Shown here: positions 26,576-34,682 of the stretch, piece after piece
Layout of the letters: every line of letters begins with the position of its first letter
Numbering within the stretch: position 1 is the stretch's first letter
From: Plantactinospora mayteni
GTDB taxonomy: Bacteria > Actinomycetota > Actinomycetes > Mycobacteriales > Micromonosporaceae
Length of the DNA: 64,000 nt
Assembly: GCF_016862935.1 (NCBI RefSeq)
Contig: NZ_BONX01000018.1
Span: 1 to 64,000 of the forward strand
Direction: 5' to 3'
Notes under the pieces: model-generated
Told to the model about the DNA's origin: nothing
What the model saw: the letters and a program-made list of their open reading frames with translations, nothing else
Databases searched by the model: none
Program-made: the position numbers and the translations under genes

Positions 26576-27745
26576 ATGACGGTGGACGCGCTCGCAGCGG
26601 CGCGCCGGGTGGCGCCACGACTCGCCGCCCGGGCGGCCGAACACGACCGGGACGGCACGTTCCCGGTCGAGGACTTCGCCGACCTGCGCTCGGCCGGGCT
26701 GCTCGGGCTGATGGTCCCGGCGAGGCTGGGCGGGCTCGGGGCCAGCTTCGCCGGGTACGCGGCGGTCGCCAGCGAGCTGGCCCGGGGCAACGGCGCGACG
26801 GCGCTGGTCTTCAACATGCACGCCTCGGTGACCGGTGCGCTCGGCGCGCTGACCGAGGAGTTGGCCGAGGCGCTCGGCGTACCGTCCGAGGCGCTGGCGG
26901 CCCGGGACCGGCTGCTCGCCGAGGCGGCGGCCGGCGCCTGGTATGCGGTGGCGATGAGCGAGCGCGGCGCCGGCTCCCGGCTGTCGAAGCTGACCACCAC
27001 GTACGAGCCGGTGGACGGCGGCTACCACATCAAGGGTGCCAAGACCTTCTGCTCCGGGGCGGGACACGCCGACGGCTACCTGGTGGCCGCCCGGAGCGTC
27101 GCCGACCAGTCGGTGGTGTCGCAGTTCCTGGTCCCGGCCGGGCCGGACGGGCTGCACGTCGAGCCGACCTGGGACTCGCTCGGGATGCGGGCCACCGCCT
27201 CGCACGACCTGCACCTGGACGTGACGGTGCCGACCGACCGGCTGCTCGGCGGGGTGGAGGGGCTGGCCCTGGTGGTCGCGCAGCTCATGCCGCACTGGCT
27301 GGTGGCCAGCTATGCGGCCGTCTACGTCGGAGTGGCCCGGGCGGCGATCGACGCCGCCGTCGAACACCTGACCGGACGCGGGCTGGACGGCCTGCCGGCG
27401 GTACGCGCCCGGGTCGGCCGGGCCGACGCCGCCACCGCCGCCGCCCAGTTGGCGGTGACCGAGGCGGCCCGCCGGGTCGACGAGGCGCCGGGCGACGCCG
27501 AGACGAACCGCTGGGTGTGGCGGGCCAAGCTGCTGGCCGGGACGACCGCGGCCGAGGTGGCGGCCTCGATGGTGGAGGCGGCCGGCACCTCGGCGACCCG
27601 GCGGGGCCATCCGCTCGAACGCCTCTACCGGGACGCCCGGTGCGGGTCGCTGCATCCGGCCACCTCGGACGTCTGCGCGGACTGGCTCGGCATCGCCGCG
27701 CTCGGCGGCGACCCGGACCGGGACGCGTCGACTCCCCGATGGTGA
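26576..27745 (+). CDS. Acyl-CoA-dehydrogenase-fold flavoprotein, possibly a monooxygenase
   Basis: 389 aa with the three-part acyl-CoA dehydrogenase layout: helical N-domain, beta middle domain (AMSERGAGSRLSKL; IKGAKTFCSGAGHADGYLVAA) and helical C-domain. The catalytic Glu is not where medium-chain enzymes have it: the YEGT segment reads LHPATSD here. By eye alignment the alternative isovaleryl-type Glu position in the helix around LMPHWLVAS also lacks Glu. Flavin monooxygenases of this fold (DszC-type) lack that Glu too, so a hydroxylase role in the phenolic lipid pathway is plausible. ATG with GGAAGGGA upstream. Confidence 0.75.
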   Translation: MTVDALAAARRVAPRLAARAAEHDRDGTFPVEDFADLRSAGLLGLMVPARLGGLGASFAGYAAVASELARGNGATALVFNMHASVTGALGALTEELAEALGVPSEALAARDRLLAEAAAGAWYAVAMSERGAGSRLSKLTTTYEPVDGGYHIKGAKTFCSGAGHADGYLVAARSVADQSVVSQFLVPAGPDGLHVEPTWDSLGMRATASHDLHLDVTVPTDRLLGGVEGLALVVAQLMPHWLVASYAAVYVGVARAAIDAAVEHLTGRGLDGLPAVRARVGRADAATAAAQLAVTEAARRVDEAPGDAETNRWVWRAKLLAGTTAAEVAASMVEAAGTSATRRGHPLERLYRDARCGSLHPATSDVCADWLGIAALGGDPDRDASTPRW

Positions 27746-27758
27746 GGGGTCCGGTGAC

Positions 27759-27850
27759 CGAACCCCTTTCACCCTGAACCGCGCGGCGTTCACGTACCGC
27801 GTCCGACCTTGCGGTCCGCCCGAGCGCGAGGGGAGGTTGAAGAAGGTTCA
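27759..27850. repeat. Structured repeat element, copy B
   Basis: About 85% identical to the element at 290-380. The outer arms (GAACC...GGTTC), the CGCGG/CCGCG hairpin and the CCTTGCG/CGCGAGG hairpin are all kept. Several changes replace one pair by a G-U pair, as expected for an RNA structure. It lies in the 320-bp gap between the flavoenzyme and the type III PKS; the rest of that gap (27851-28065) shows no further gene or motif beyond the PKS ribosome site. Confidence 0.65.
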
Positions 27851-28065
27851 CTGGTACCTGACAGTGGCGAGCCGGCCGCCCGGCCACCACCGGCGCGGTC
27901 GGGCCGTACCGCGACCGGGCGCGTCCGGTCGGCGCGAGTCCCGAGGTCACGCTCGGGGGTTGGGCTCGGTGGGGCGCGTGGAGCGCGCACGGTGCGTTCG
28001 GCACCGGCGGTCGCCGGGGTCCAGTGCAACTGCACCCCGAAGAGCAGTCGCGATCGGAGGACGGC

Positions 28066-29196
28066 ATGGGAAGCGGAAGCGGGCAGGACGGCTCCGGGGT
28101 GATCGTCGGCGTGGGCGTGGCGCTGCCGCCCACGGCCAGCCAGCAGGAGCTGTGGGCGGGCTTCTTCGCGGGGCACTTCTCCGGGTCCACCCGGGCGCTC
28201 GCCGAGCGGATCTTCGCCAACTCCGGGGTACGGCACCGGCAGGCGGCGGTGAACCCGCTGCTGGAGGACGTCTCGGACTGGCCGACCGAGCGCCGGATGC
28301 GCCGCTACCAGATCGAGGCGCTGCCGCTGGGCAAGGAGGCGGTCGCCCGGGCGCTGACCGACGCCAGGCTCTCGGCCGGGGAGATCGGCCTCTTCGTGGT
28401 CTGCTCCTGCACCGGGTACGCCACGCCGGGGCTGGACATCCTGCTGGCCCGGGACATGGGGATGGCCCCGGACACCCAGCGGATGTTCGTCGGCCACATG
28501 GGGTGTTACGCGGCCCTGCCGGGGCTGGCCGCCGCCAACGACTTCGTCACCGCCCGGGGCCGCCCGGCGCTGCTGCTCTGCGCCGAGCTGACCAGCCTGC
28601 ACATCCAGCCGTCGACGGCTCGGATGGACACCCAGCAGATCATCTCGCACGCGCTCTTCTCCGACGCCGCCGTCGCCGTCGTGGTCGCTCCGGGAACCCG
28701 TTCCGGGTACGCCGTCCGCGAGGTCACCGCCGTCACCGACACCTCGACGGCCGACCACATGACCTGGGAGTTGACCGACACCGGCTTCCGGATGGGACTG
28801 TCCCCAAAGGTGCCCCAGGTACTGGCGGCACACGTCCTCGATCTGGTCACCGACCTGCTGGCCCGGCACGGAAAGCGGATCTCCGAGGTGGACGGCTGGG
28901 CGGTGCATCCCGGCGGTCCCCGGATCCTCAACGTGGTGGAGACGGAACTCGGCCTGCCGCCGGAGGCCCTCGCCGCATCCCGGGCGGTACTCGACGAGAA
29001 CGGCAACTGTTCGTCGCCGACCTCCCTACTCATCGTGGAACGACTTCGGCGGTCGGCCGTTCCACCCCGTACCGTGGTGATGCTCGCGTTCGGACCCGGG
29101 CTGACCCTCTACGCGGCACTGCTGGACCGGCAGCCCGGGGCGGCACGGGCGGACGGCACGCGGCCGGCCCACCAGGTCGGCCAGGGTGGCTCCTAG
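28066..29196 (+). CDS. Type III polyketide synthase
   Basis: 376 aa, chalcone/stilbene synthase family. The catalytic triad is intact: Cys147 in GHMGCYAALPG, His281 in AVHPGGPRIL and Asn314 in DENGNCSSPTS; the CTGYATPGLD block is also diagnostic. It would extend a fatty acyl-CoA starter with malonyl units to a resorcinol, pyrone or related ring. Neighbouring UbiA prenyltransferase, UbiG-like methyltransferase and flavoenzyme recall the agqABCD cluster of Actinoplanes (alkyl dihydrogeranyl methoxyhydroquinones). ATG with CGGAGG upstream is preferred to a longer start at 28024. Exact product unknown. Confidence 0.92.
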   Translation: MGSGSGQDGSGVIVGVGVALPPTASQQELWAGFFAGHFSGSTRALAERIFANSGVRHRQAAVNPLLEDVSDWPTERRMRRYQIEALPLGKEAVARALTDARLSAGEIGLFVVCSCTGYATPGLDILLARDMGMAPDTQRMFVGHMGCYAALPGLAAANDFVTARGRPALLLCAELTSLHIQPSTARMDTQQIISHALFSDAAVAVVVAPGTRSGYAVREVTAVTDTSTADHMTWELTDTGFRMGLSPKVPQVLAAHVLDLVTDLLARHGKRISEVDGWAVHPGGPRILNVVETELGLPPEALAASRAVLDENGNCSSPTSLLIVERLRRSAVPPRTVVMLAFGPGLTLYAALLDRQPGAARADGTRPAHQVGQGGS

Positions 29197-29252
29197 CGAG
29201 ATCTCGGCTCGACTGGCGAGATCTCCGTTCGACCGGCGGGAGGAGGCGACCG

Positions 29253-29744
29253 GTGCGCAGGGTGGCGTTGACGATGGCGGCGGTGCTGCTCGTCGGGATC
29301 GGCGGCTGGTGGTCGGTCCGGTCGGCACCGGAGCCGGCCCGGCCGGGGCGGACCGGGGTCGGCCTGCCGGAGGTGGCCCCCGGGATCGGCGGGGCGGATC
29401 TGGCCGGCGAGCGGGCTGGAAGTGTGGCCGGGCAGAGCCTGCCGCGCTTCCCGGACACGGTCTGGCGGGAGACGGCCACGCTCAACCAGCGGCGTTTCGT
29501 CACCTGGTCGATCGACACCCGCCCGGGCGGTCGCTACCTGCTCCAGTACGTCTGCCTCAGCCCGGGCGAGCTGCACATCCGGGCGCTCCGGGGTGTGACG
29601 GAGAGCTGGTCGAAGTCGGTGAGCTGCCCCGGACCCTTCGGCAGTGTGCAACTCGTCGCGGCCGGCGACGAGCTGTCGATCGGGGCCCGACGGCTGAACC
29701 ACCGGCACGTGGAGATCGCCCTCCAGGTCGTGGCACTCCCCTGA
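29253..29744 (+). CDS. Small membrane-anchored or secreted protein of unknown function
   Basis: 163 aa. A single N-terminal hydrophobic segment (VALTMAAVLLVGIGGWW) follows VRR; the rest is an extracytoplasmic domain with two Cys (YVCLSPG, SVSCPGPFG) likely forming a disulfide and a beta-sandwich pattern. GTG start decided by GGGAGGAGG seven bases upstream. It follows the type III PKS by 56 bp in the same direction but has no obvious link to it. Confidence 0.7.
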   Translation: MRRVALTMAAVLLVGIGGWWSVRSAPEPARPGRTGVGLPEVAPGIGGADLAGERAGSVAGQSLPRFPDTVWRETATLNQRRFVTWSIDTRPGGRYLLQYVCLSPGELHIRALRGVTESWSKSVSCPGPFGSVQLVAAGDELSIGARRLNHRHVEIALQVVALP

Positions 29745-29854
29745 CCAGCCTTGTCGATGGGCCAGCTCAGGCAGATGGCCGGCTCAGGCGGGATGGCCGG
29801 TTCGGGCGGGTGAGTGGTCGGCAGGCGGATGGCCAGCCGGGCGGGGAGACCGGT

Positions 29855-30658
29855 TCAGACGGCGGTCAGCAGGCGGGGCAGGTCGGCCTGGTAGTCGCCC
29901 GGTGAGCTGAGTACCGGCACGGTCCGGAGGATCTGCCCCGACCGGCTGGCCAGTACGGCGGCGCCCCGGCCGCTCCCGTCGGCCAGGTGCAGCGCGGTCC
30001 GCAGCTCGGAGGTCGGGTCGGTCAGGAAGCGCGGTACCCCGCCGCCGGGCGCTGGCATGGTCCGGGTGCCCGGTACGGTCCGGCGGGTGCTGACCGCCAC
30101 CACGGCGACGCCCGGCGGGACGGCCCGGACGGCGGCGTCGAGGTGCTCGTCGCAGGTACAGCCGTCGATCAGGATGATCACGGCGGGGAGCAGCCCCCGT
30201 AACGGGACGACCCGTCCGTCCTCTCCCACCAGGTCGAGCGCGGGCAGGGACCGCCCGGCGGGGTTCGTCGGGTCGCTCGGGCTGCTCTGGTCGCTCGAGC
30301 TGCTGCTCTGGTCGCCCGGGGTACCGGGAGTGCTCCGGCCGGTCGCGGTCGGCCGGTACGGGGTGGGCCAGGTGAGGGCGAAGAGGCTGGCCATGGTGGC
30401 CAGCAGGGCGACCGACATGATCAGCAGGGAGAGCCGGAGCGGGGCGGGGCCGGCGGTGGCGGTGGGGAGCCCGAGACGCCTGCGCCAGCCGTTGTGACGG
30501 GCCTGTAGTCGCAGCTCGCGGCGGACCTGCGCGGCTTCGGCGGCCAGTTCGGCCGGATCGTCGGGGATGACGATCCGGCCCCAGTCGGCGGGTAGGTCGG
30601 GCACGCCGTCGAACGGGCCGTTGTCCGGCCGGCCGTCGCCGTCCGCCGACGTGCTCAT
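29855..30658 (-). CDS. Membrane-anchored protein with thioredoxin-like C-domain and CxC motif
   Basis: 267 aa. Cytoplasmic N-terminus (about 70 residues, one predicted helix), one transmembrane segment (about 73-95), a Ser/Pro/Gln linker, and an extracytoplasmic domain (about 130-267) whose strand VIILIDGCTCDEH places CxC where thioredoxins have CxxC; VAVVAVSTRR and GSGRGAAVLASRSGQILRT continue a thioredoxin/AhpC-like pattern. It may act in redox or metal handling outside the membrane. ATG at 30658; divergent from carD. Confidence 0.6.
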   Translation of the reverse strand: MSTSADGDGRPDNGPFDGVPDLPADWGRIVIPDDPAELAAEAAQVRRELRLQARHNGWRRRLGLPTATAGPAPLRLSLLIMSVALLATMASLFALTWPTPYRPTATGRSTPGTPGDQSSSSSDQSSPSDPTNPAGRSLPALDLVGEDGRVVPLRGLLPAVIILIDGCTCDEHLDAAVRAVPPGVAVVAVSTRRTVPGTRTMPAPGGGVPRFLTDPTSELRTALHLADGSGRGAAVLASRSGQILRTVPVLSSPGDYQADLPRLLTAV

Positions 30659-30955
30659 GGCGCACCCCCTGGCTGCTCACCTGAGGTGTGAATCGGGCTC
30701 CGCTCCAGCCTCCCCCACCGGGGGTCGGATCGCCAGTGGGCGGCGGTGCCGTGTGCCGAAGAGATATGCTGGTGGGACCGCAACGCCCTACATCCGATTT
30801 TTCCGATCCGTCTTGTCGGCCGGTGATCCGTGTGTCACGCAGTGTGCCTAAATCCATGGATCGCTGCTGTGTCAAGCCGAAGAAAGACCTCTCACAGGGC
30901 CTCTGAGCTGCGCTAACGGTCAGGACTGCGGTGGGACATCGGTGCCTGAGCGTGT

Positions 30956-30961
30956 TACCCT
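30956..30961 (+). promoter_or_regulatory. Candidate extended -10 of carD
   Basis: TGTTACCCT contains TANNNT with the TGN extension, 27 bp before the carD start. The 330-bp region 30659-30988 has no gene; besides this element it holds only scattered A/T-rich patches, including TTGACA on the minus strand near 30870 that could serve the divergent gene. Confidence 0.5.
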
Positions 30962-30988
30962 AGACACAGCGAAAGGGGTTTCGAACCT

Positions 30989-31474
30989 ATGGTTTTCAGT
31001 GTCGGCGAGACCGTTGTTTACCCCCACCACGGGGCCGCACTCATCGAGGCAATCGAGACTCGGGTCATCAAGGGCGAGCCCAAGCAGTACCTCGTCCTCA
31101 GGGTCGCTCAGGGTGATCTGACGGTCCGGGTGCCCGCCGAGAATGCCGAGATCGTGGGCGTGCGCGAAGTGGTCGGCGAAGAGGGCCTGGGCAAGGTCTT
31201 CGATGTCCTCCGTGCCCCGCACACCGAGGAGCCGACCAACTGGTCGCGGCGTTACAAGGCAAATCTGGAGAAGCTGGCCTCCGGTAACCCTCTCAAGGTG
31301 GCTGAGGTTGTCCGCGACCTCTGGCGCCGGGAGCGGGAGCGGGGGCTGTCGGCGGGTGAGAAGCGAATGCTCGCCAAGGCCCGCGACATCCTCGTCGGTG
31401 AGGTCGCACTCGCCGAAAAGAGCACCAAGGACGAAGCGGAAACTCTTCTCGACAAGGTGCTCACCGAGGCATAG
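30989..31474 (+). CDS. carD: RNA polymerase-binding transcription factor CarD
   Basis: 161 aa. It stabilises open promoter complexes at many promoters, including rRNA. N-terminal Tudor-like RNAP-interaction domain ([20 protein letters not shown], about 1-60) and a helical DNA-binding domain with the upstream-fork Trp in the ANLEKL...LWRRER region. GAAAGGGG precedes the ATG. carD-ispD-ispF order is conserved in actinobacteria. Confidence 0.96.
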   Translation: MVFSVGETVVYPHHGAALIEAIETRVIKGEPKQYLVLRVAQGDLTVRVPAENAEIVGVREVVGEEGLGKVFDVLRAPHTEEPTNWSRRYKANLEKLASGNPLKVAEVVRDLWRRERERGLSAGEKRMLAKARDILVGEVALAEKSTKDEAETLLDKVLTEA

Positions 31475-31540
31475 CACCCCCAAGCTGGCACTTCCGCCAG
31501 TGCCTGCGACGTACCCCGAAGAAAGTCCGAGGACCGCGAC

Positions 31541-32251
31541 GTGACCGCGCAGCTCAATCCGCGCGGTGACGTCGCGGTCCTCGTTCCGGCTGCCGGTGCC
31601 GGCGTCCGGCTCGGGCCGGGCGGCCCCAAGGCGCTCCGCCGGATCGGCGGCGAACCGCTGCTGGTGCACGCCGTACGGCGGATCGCCGCCGCACCCTCCG
31701 TGCACACCATCGTGGTGGCGGCGCCACCCGGTGACGACGACGCGGTCCGCGAGCTGCTCGGGCCGGTCGCCGAGCTGACCGTGGTGGCCGGCGGGGCCAC
31801 CCGGCAGGAGTCGGTCGCCGCCGCGCTGGCGGCGGTGCCGGCCGGCCCGGAGATCGTCCTGGTGCACGACGCGGCCCGGGCGCTCACCCCGACCACCCTG
31901 GTCGAGTCGGTCGCCGAGGCGGTACGGGGCGGCGAGGACGCCGTGATCCCGGTGCTCCCGGTGGTCGACACGGTCAAGGAGGTCTCGGCCGCCGGCGTGG
32001 TGCTCGGCACCGTCGACCGGTCGGCGCTGCGGGTCGTGCAGACACCGCAGGGCTTCCGGCGGGCGGTGCTGGCCGCCGCGCACGCCGCCGCCGCCGATCC
32101 GCTCACCGACGACGCGGGCCTGGTCGAGAAACAAGGGGTACGCGTCGCCTGCGTCCCCGGCTCGGAATACGCGCTGAAGATCACCCGCCCGTTCGACCTG
32201 GCCCTGGCCGAGCACCTGCTCAGTGCCGTGCCGCTCGCCGGGCACCACTGA
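31541..32251 (+). CDS. ispD: 2-C-methyl-D-erythritol 4-phosphate cytidylyltransferase
   Basis: 236 aa. Third step of the MEP isoprenoid pathway, forming CDP-ME. Nucleotide-binding LVPAAGAGVRLGPGGPKAL (about 14-32), GGATRQESV, VHDAARAL and the TPQGF motif are present. GTG start, 66 bp after carD. With ispF 18 bp downstream it supplies precursors for quinones, cell-wall polyprenols and, plausibly, the prenyl donor used by the nearby UbiA enzyme. Confidence 0.96.
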   Translation: MTAQLNPRGDVAVLVPAAGAGVRLGPGGPKALRRIGGEPLLVHAVRRIAAAPSVHTIVVAAPPGDDDAVRELLGPVAELTVVAGGATRQESVAAALAAVPAGPEIVLVHDAARALTPTTLVESVAEAVRGGEDAVIPVLPVVDTVKEVSAAGVVLGTVDRSALRVVQTPQGFRRAVLAAAHAAAADPLTDDAGLVEKQGVRVACVPGSEYALKITRPFDLALAEHLLSAVPLAGHH

Positions 32252-32269
32252 TCGCCTACGCTTTCGCAC

Positions 32270-32746
32270 GTGATCCTTCCGCTGGTCGGTGTCGGTACCG
32301 ACGTGCACGGGTTCGAGCCCGGTCGGGCCTGCTGGGTGGCCGGCCTGCACTGGCCGGGCGTGGACGGGCTGGCCGGGCACTCCGACGGTGACGTCGCCGC
32401 GCACGCCGCCTGCGACGCGCTGCTCTCCGCCGCCGGCCTCGGCGACCTGGGCAGCAACTTCGGGGTGGCCGAGCCGGAGTGGGCCGGCGCCGCCGGGGTG
32501 GCGCTGCTGGCCGAGACCGCCCGTCGGGTCCGGGCCGCCGGCTTCGAGATCGGCAACGTCTCGATCCAGGTGATCGGGGTACGCCCGAAGATCGGTCCCC
32601 GCCGCGACGAGGCCCAGCGGGTGTTGACGGCGGCGGTCGGCGCCCCGGTCACGGTCTCCGGTACCACCACCGACGGTCTCGGTCTCACCGGTCGGAGCGA
32701 GGGGCTGGCCGGCATCGCCGTCGCGCTCGTCCACCGGCGGTCCTGA
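32270..32746 (+). CDS. ispF: 2-C-methyl-D-erythritol 2,4-cyclodiphosphate synthase
   Basis: 158 aa. It converts CDP-ME 2-phosphate to the cyclic diphosphate. Metal-site GTDVHGF (Asp and His), [20 protein letters not shown] and the C-terminal [14 protein letters not shown] are characteristic. GTG start. In many actinobacteria cysS follows; here an unrelated block begins instead. Confidence 0.96.
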   Translation: MILPLVGVGTDVHGFEPGRACWVAGLHWPGVDGLAGHSDGDVAAHAACDALLSAAGLGDLGSNFGVAEPEWAGAAGVALLAETARRVRAAGFEIGNVSIQVIGVRPKIGPRRDEAQRVLTAAVGAPVTVSGTTTDGLGLTGRSEGLAGIAVALVHRRS

Positions 32747-32890
32747 GGTCCTGCCCGAGGCCACTTTATAGGGAAGTAGTGCAATCTTCCTCGCCCGCTC
32801 CAGTCTGGACCGCTGATCAGAGGTGGCAGAAAATGGGCGGAAGGCATTAGAGGCGGATGCCCCGCATCGATTTCCGAGACAGGGGCGGAT

Positions 32891-33667
32891 ATGAGCGATC
32901 TTCGGGCACTTCTCAAGAGACTGCGGGCCGAGAAGAAGCTGACCCAGCAGCAGGTGGGCAGAGCGATCAACGTCAGTACGTCGCTCTACGCCGGATTTGA
33001 AAGCGGTCGACTGGTGCCGCGACCCGAAACGGCCGAGCAACTCGACGGGTTCTTCGGCACCGGTGACGAGATCCAACGGGCTTCGGACGCGGCCCGGGAG
33101 GACGCGCTGGCGGTCTGGATGCGGCCGTGGCGGGAGAACGAGAAGCGCGCCGTGCTGCTGCGGACGTTTCAACCCAACCTGATCCCCGGGCTGCTCCAGA
33201 CCGAGGGATACTCGCGGGCGGTGCTGCACGGCGGTCGGTTGCCCGACGAGGCGATCGCGCGGACCGTCCAGGACCGCCGGGACCGGCAGGCGGCCACGGT
33301 GGACCGGCCGGACCCGCCGATGCTGACCGGGATCCTCGGCGAGTTCGCGCTGCACTGCGGCCCGCCGGACGTGCTGAAGGAGCAACTCGAGCACCTGGTC
33401 AGTGCCAGCTATCGCCACCGGGTGCAGGTGCGGGTGGTGCCGCGGTCCGCCGGGCTGCACATCGGATTGTCCGGCCCGTTCGTGCTGGCGACCCTCGCCG
33501 GCGGGGCCCGGGTCGGCTACCTGGACTCCCAACTGCGCGGCGAGGTGGCGACCGACCCGGAGGACCTGAGGAAGTTAGAGTTGGCCTGGGATATCGTGAC
33601 CGGGCTCGCACTCCCGGTCGACCAGTCGAGAGACCTGATCGTGAAGGCGGTTGAGGAGCATGGCTGA
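32891..33667 (+). CDS. XRE-family regulator with DUF5753 domain (WhiJ-like)
   Basis: 258 aa. N-terminal helix-turn-helix (LRAEKKLTQQQVGRAINVS, about 10-28) and a DUF5753 domain from about residue 75 (QPNLIPGLLQTEGYSRAVL). These proteins pair with small DUF397 proteins and act in development and antibiotic control in Streptomyces. The DUF397 gene overlaps its end by 8 bp. Codon 229 is TTA (33575-33577), suggesting bldA-type translational control. Operator and partners are unknown. Confidence 0.92.
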   Translation: MSDLRALLKRLRAEKKLTQQQVGRAINVSTSLYAGFESGRLVPRPETAEQLDGFFGTGDEIQRASDAAREDALAVWMRPWRENEKRAVLLRTFQPNLIPGLLQTEGYSRAVLHGGRLPDEAIARTVQDRRDRQAATVDRPDPPMLTGILGEFALHCGPPDVLKEQLEHLVSASYRHRVQVRVVPRSAGLHIGLSGPFVLATLAGGARVGYLDSQLRGEVATDPEDLRKLELAWDIVTGLALPVDQSRDLIVKAVEEHG

Positions 33668-33842
33668 GCAGCCGAACTGGCGTAAGAGCAGCCGTAGCAG
33701 CGCCAACCAGGGCAACTGTGTGGAGGTTGCGGACAACCTCCCGGGTCGGGTGTTGGTGCGGGACAGCAAGGATCGGTCGGGGCCGGTGCTGGCGTTCGGT
33801 CCGGCGACCTGGCGGGCCTTTGTCCGAGACGTTCGCGGATAG
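33660..33842 (+). CDS. DUF397 protein, partner of the XRE regulator
   Basis: 60 aa. It shows the DUF397 pattern WRKSSRSSANQGNCVEVA, then VLVRDSKD and FGPATWRAFV. ATG overlaps the end of the XRE gene, so the two are translationally coupled. Such pairs behave like regulatory toxin-antitoxin-like modules in WhiJ systems (family knowledge); a strong hairpin follows. Confidence 0.9.
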   Translation: MAEQPNWRKSSRSSANQGNCVEVADNLPGRVLVRDSKDRSGPVLAFGPATWRAFVRDVRG

Positions 33843-33862
33843 CCTCCGCCGAGGCGACGAAC

Positions 33863-33900
33863 CGCCCCCGCGACCCGTGGCAGCACGGGTCGCGGGGGCG
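33863..33900 (+). terminator. 17-bp perfect hairpin after DUF397
   Basis: CGCCCCCGCGACCCGTG pairs perfectly with CACGGGTCGCGGGGGCG around GCAG, followed by TTGTCGTTAT. Likely terminator of the XRE/DUF397 operon. Confidence 0.85.
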
Positions 33901-33996
33901 TTGTCGTTATGGGATGGCCGCCCCGATCACCGGTTCACCCTCGGCCTCTCCCGTCCGTCGGCGAGCGCCTGCTCGTCGAGGACCGGTCGTCTTCCC

Positions 33997-34569
33997 CTAA
34001 CGGCCGGAGACGCCGTGTAACAGGGTGTCGATGATGCGGGCGGCGAGCCGGTCGGGATCGTCGTCGGTGGTGCGTGGCGCGCCGTGTGCGGTCTCGCTGA
34101 TCAGTGCGATGTAGACCCGCCTCGTCCAGGTCAGGTCGGCGTCTGCCCGGATGATCCCAACCTGCTGTGCCCGCACGAGCACCCGGTCACAGGCGGCGAA
34201 GACGTCGGCCTGGGCCTGTGCCGTGGTCGGCGCGACCGCGAGCTGACCCATCGCGAAGGGCCAGCCGGACTTGATGCGCAGGATGTTCGCGGTCGCCTGA
34301 TGTAGCGCCACCAGTGGTGGCGCGGTGTCGGGCCGGGCCTGCTCGACCGCCTCGCGGACCTGCTGCCAGGCGGCGTCGGCCATGCTCCGGACGAGCGCGT
34401 CCCGGTTGGCGAAGCGGCGGTGGATCGTCGTACGCGCGACGCCCGCTGCCTCGGCGATCTGCTCCATGGTGGCGTTCGGGTCGTCGCTCAGGATGCGCTC
34501 GGCGGCCTCCAGGATGCTGCGGATGCTGCGTTCGGCATCCGCCCTCAGTCGCCGGTCACCGTCGGCCAT
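33997..34569 (-). CDS. TetR-family transcriptional regulator
   Basis: 190 aa. An N-terminal TetR DNA-binding domain (SILEAAERILSDDPNATMEQIAEAAGVARTTIHRRF region, about 18-52) and a C-terminal helical ligand domain. It is divergent from a short-chain dehydrogenase; a 7-bp inverted repeat sits between them, so it probably represses both. Ligand unknown. Confidence 0.92.
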   Translation of the reverse strand: MADGDRRLRADAERSIRSILEAAERILSDDPNATMEQIAEAAGVARTTIHRRFANRDALVRSMADAAWQQVREAVEQARPDTAPPLVALHQATANILRIKSGWPFAMGQLAVAPTTAQAQADVFAACDRVLVRAQQVGIIRADADLTWTRRVYIALISETAHGAPRTTDDDPDRLAARIIDTLLHGVSGR

Positions 34570-34633
34570 CTCGCCCCCGTCCCCTTCCGCCCTGCTGCGG
34601 TGATGTTACACCAGGATGCAGCTCGCCTGATAT

Positions 34634-34652
34634 CTGCAACACGACGTTGCAG
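34634..34652. promoter_or_regulatory. Candidate TetR operator
   Basis: CTGCAAC-ACGAC-GTTGCAG is a perfect 7-bp inverted repeat with 5-bp spacer, 65 bp from the TetR start and 31 bp from the SDR start. An additional half-site GTTGCA (34678-34683) touches the SDR start codon. Confidence 0.7.
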
Positions 34653-34682
34653 TTGTGGAAGCAAATTGGTACGGTCTGTTGC

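Noticed and set aside
30920-33532. An 870-codon open frame antisense to carD-ispD-ispF and the XRE gene
   Set aside because: The opposite strand carries four convincing genes; this frame has no domain and spans their intergenic gaps.
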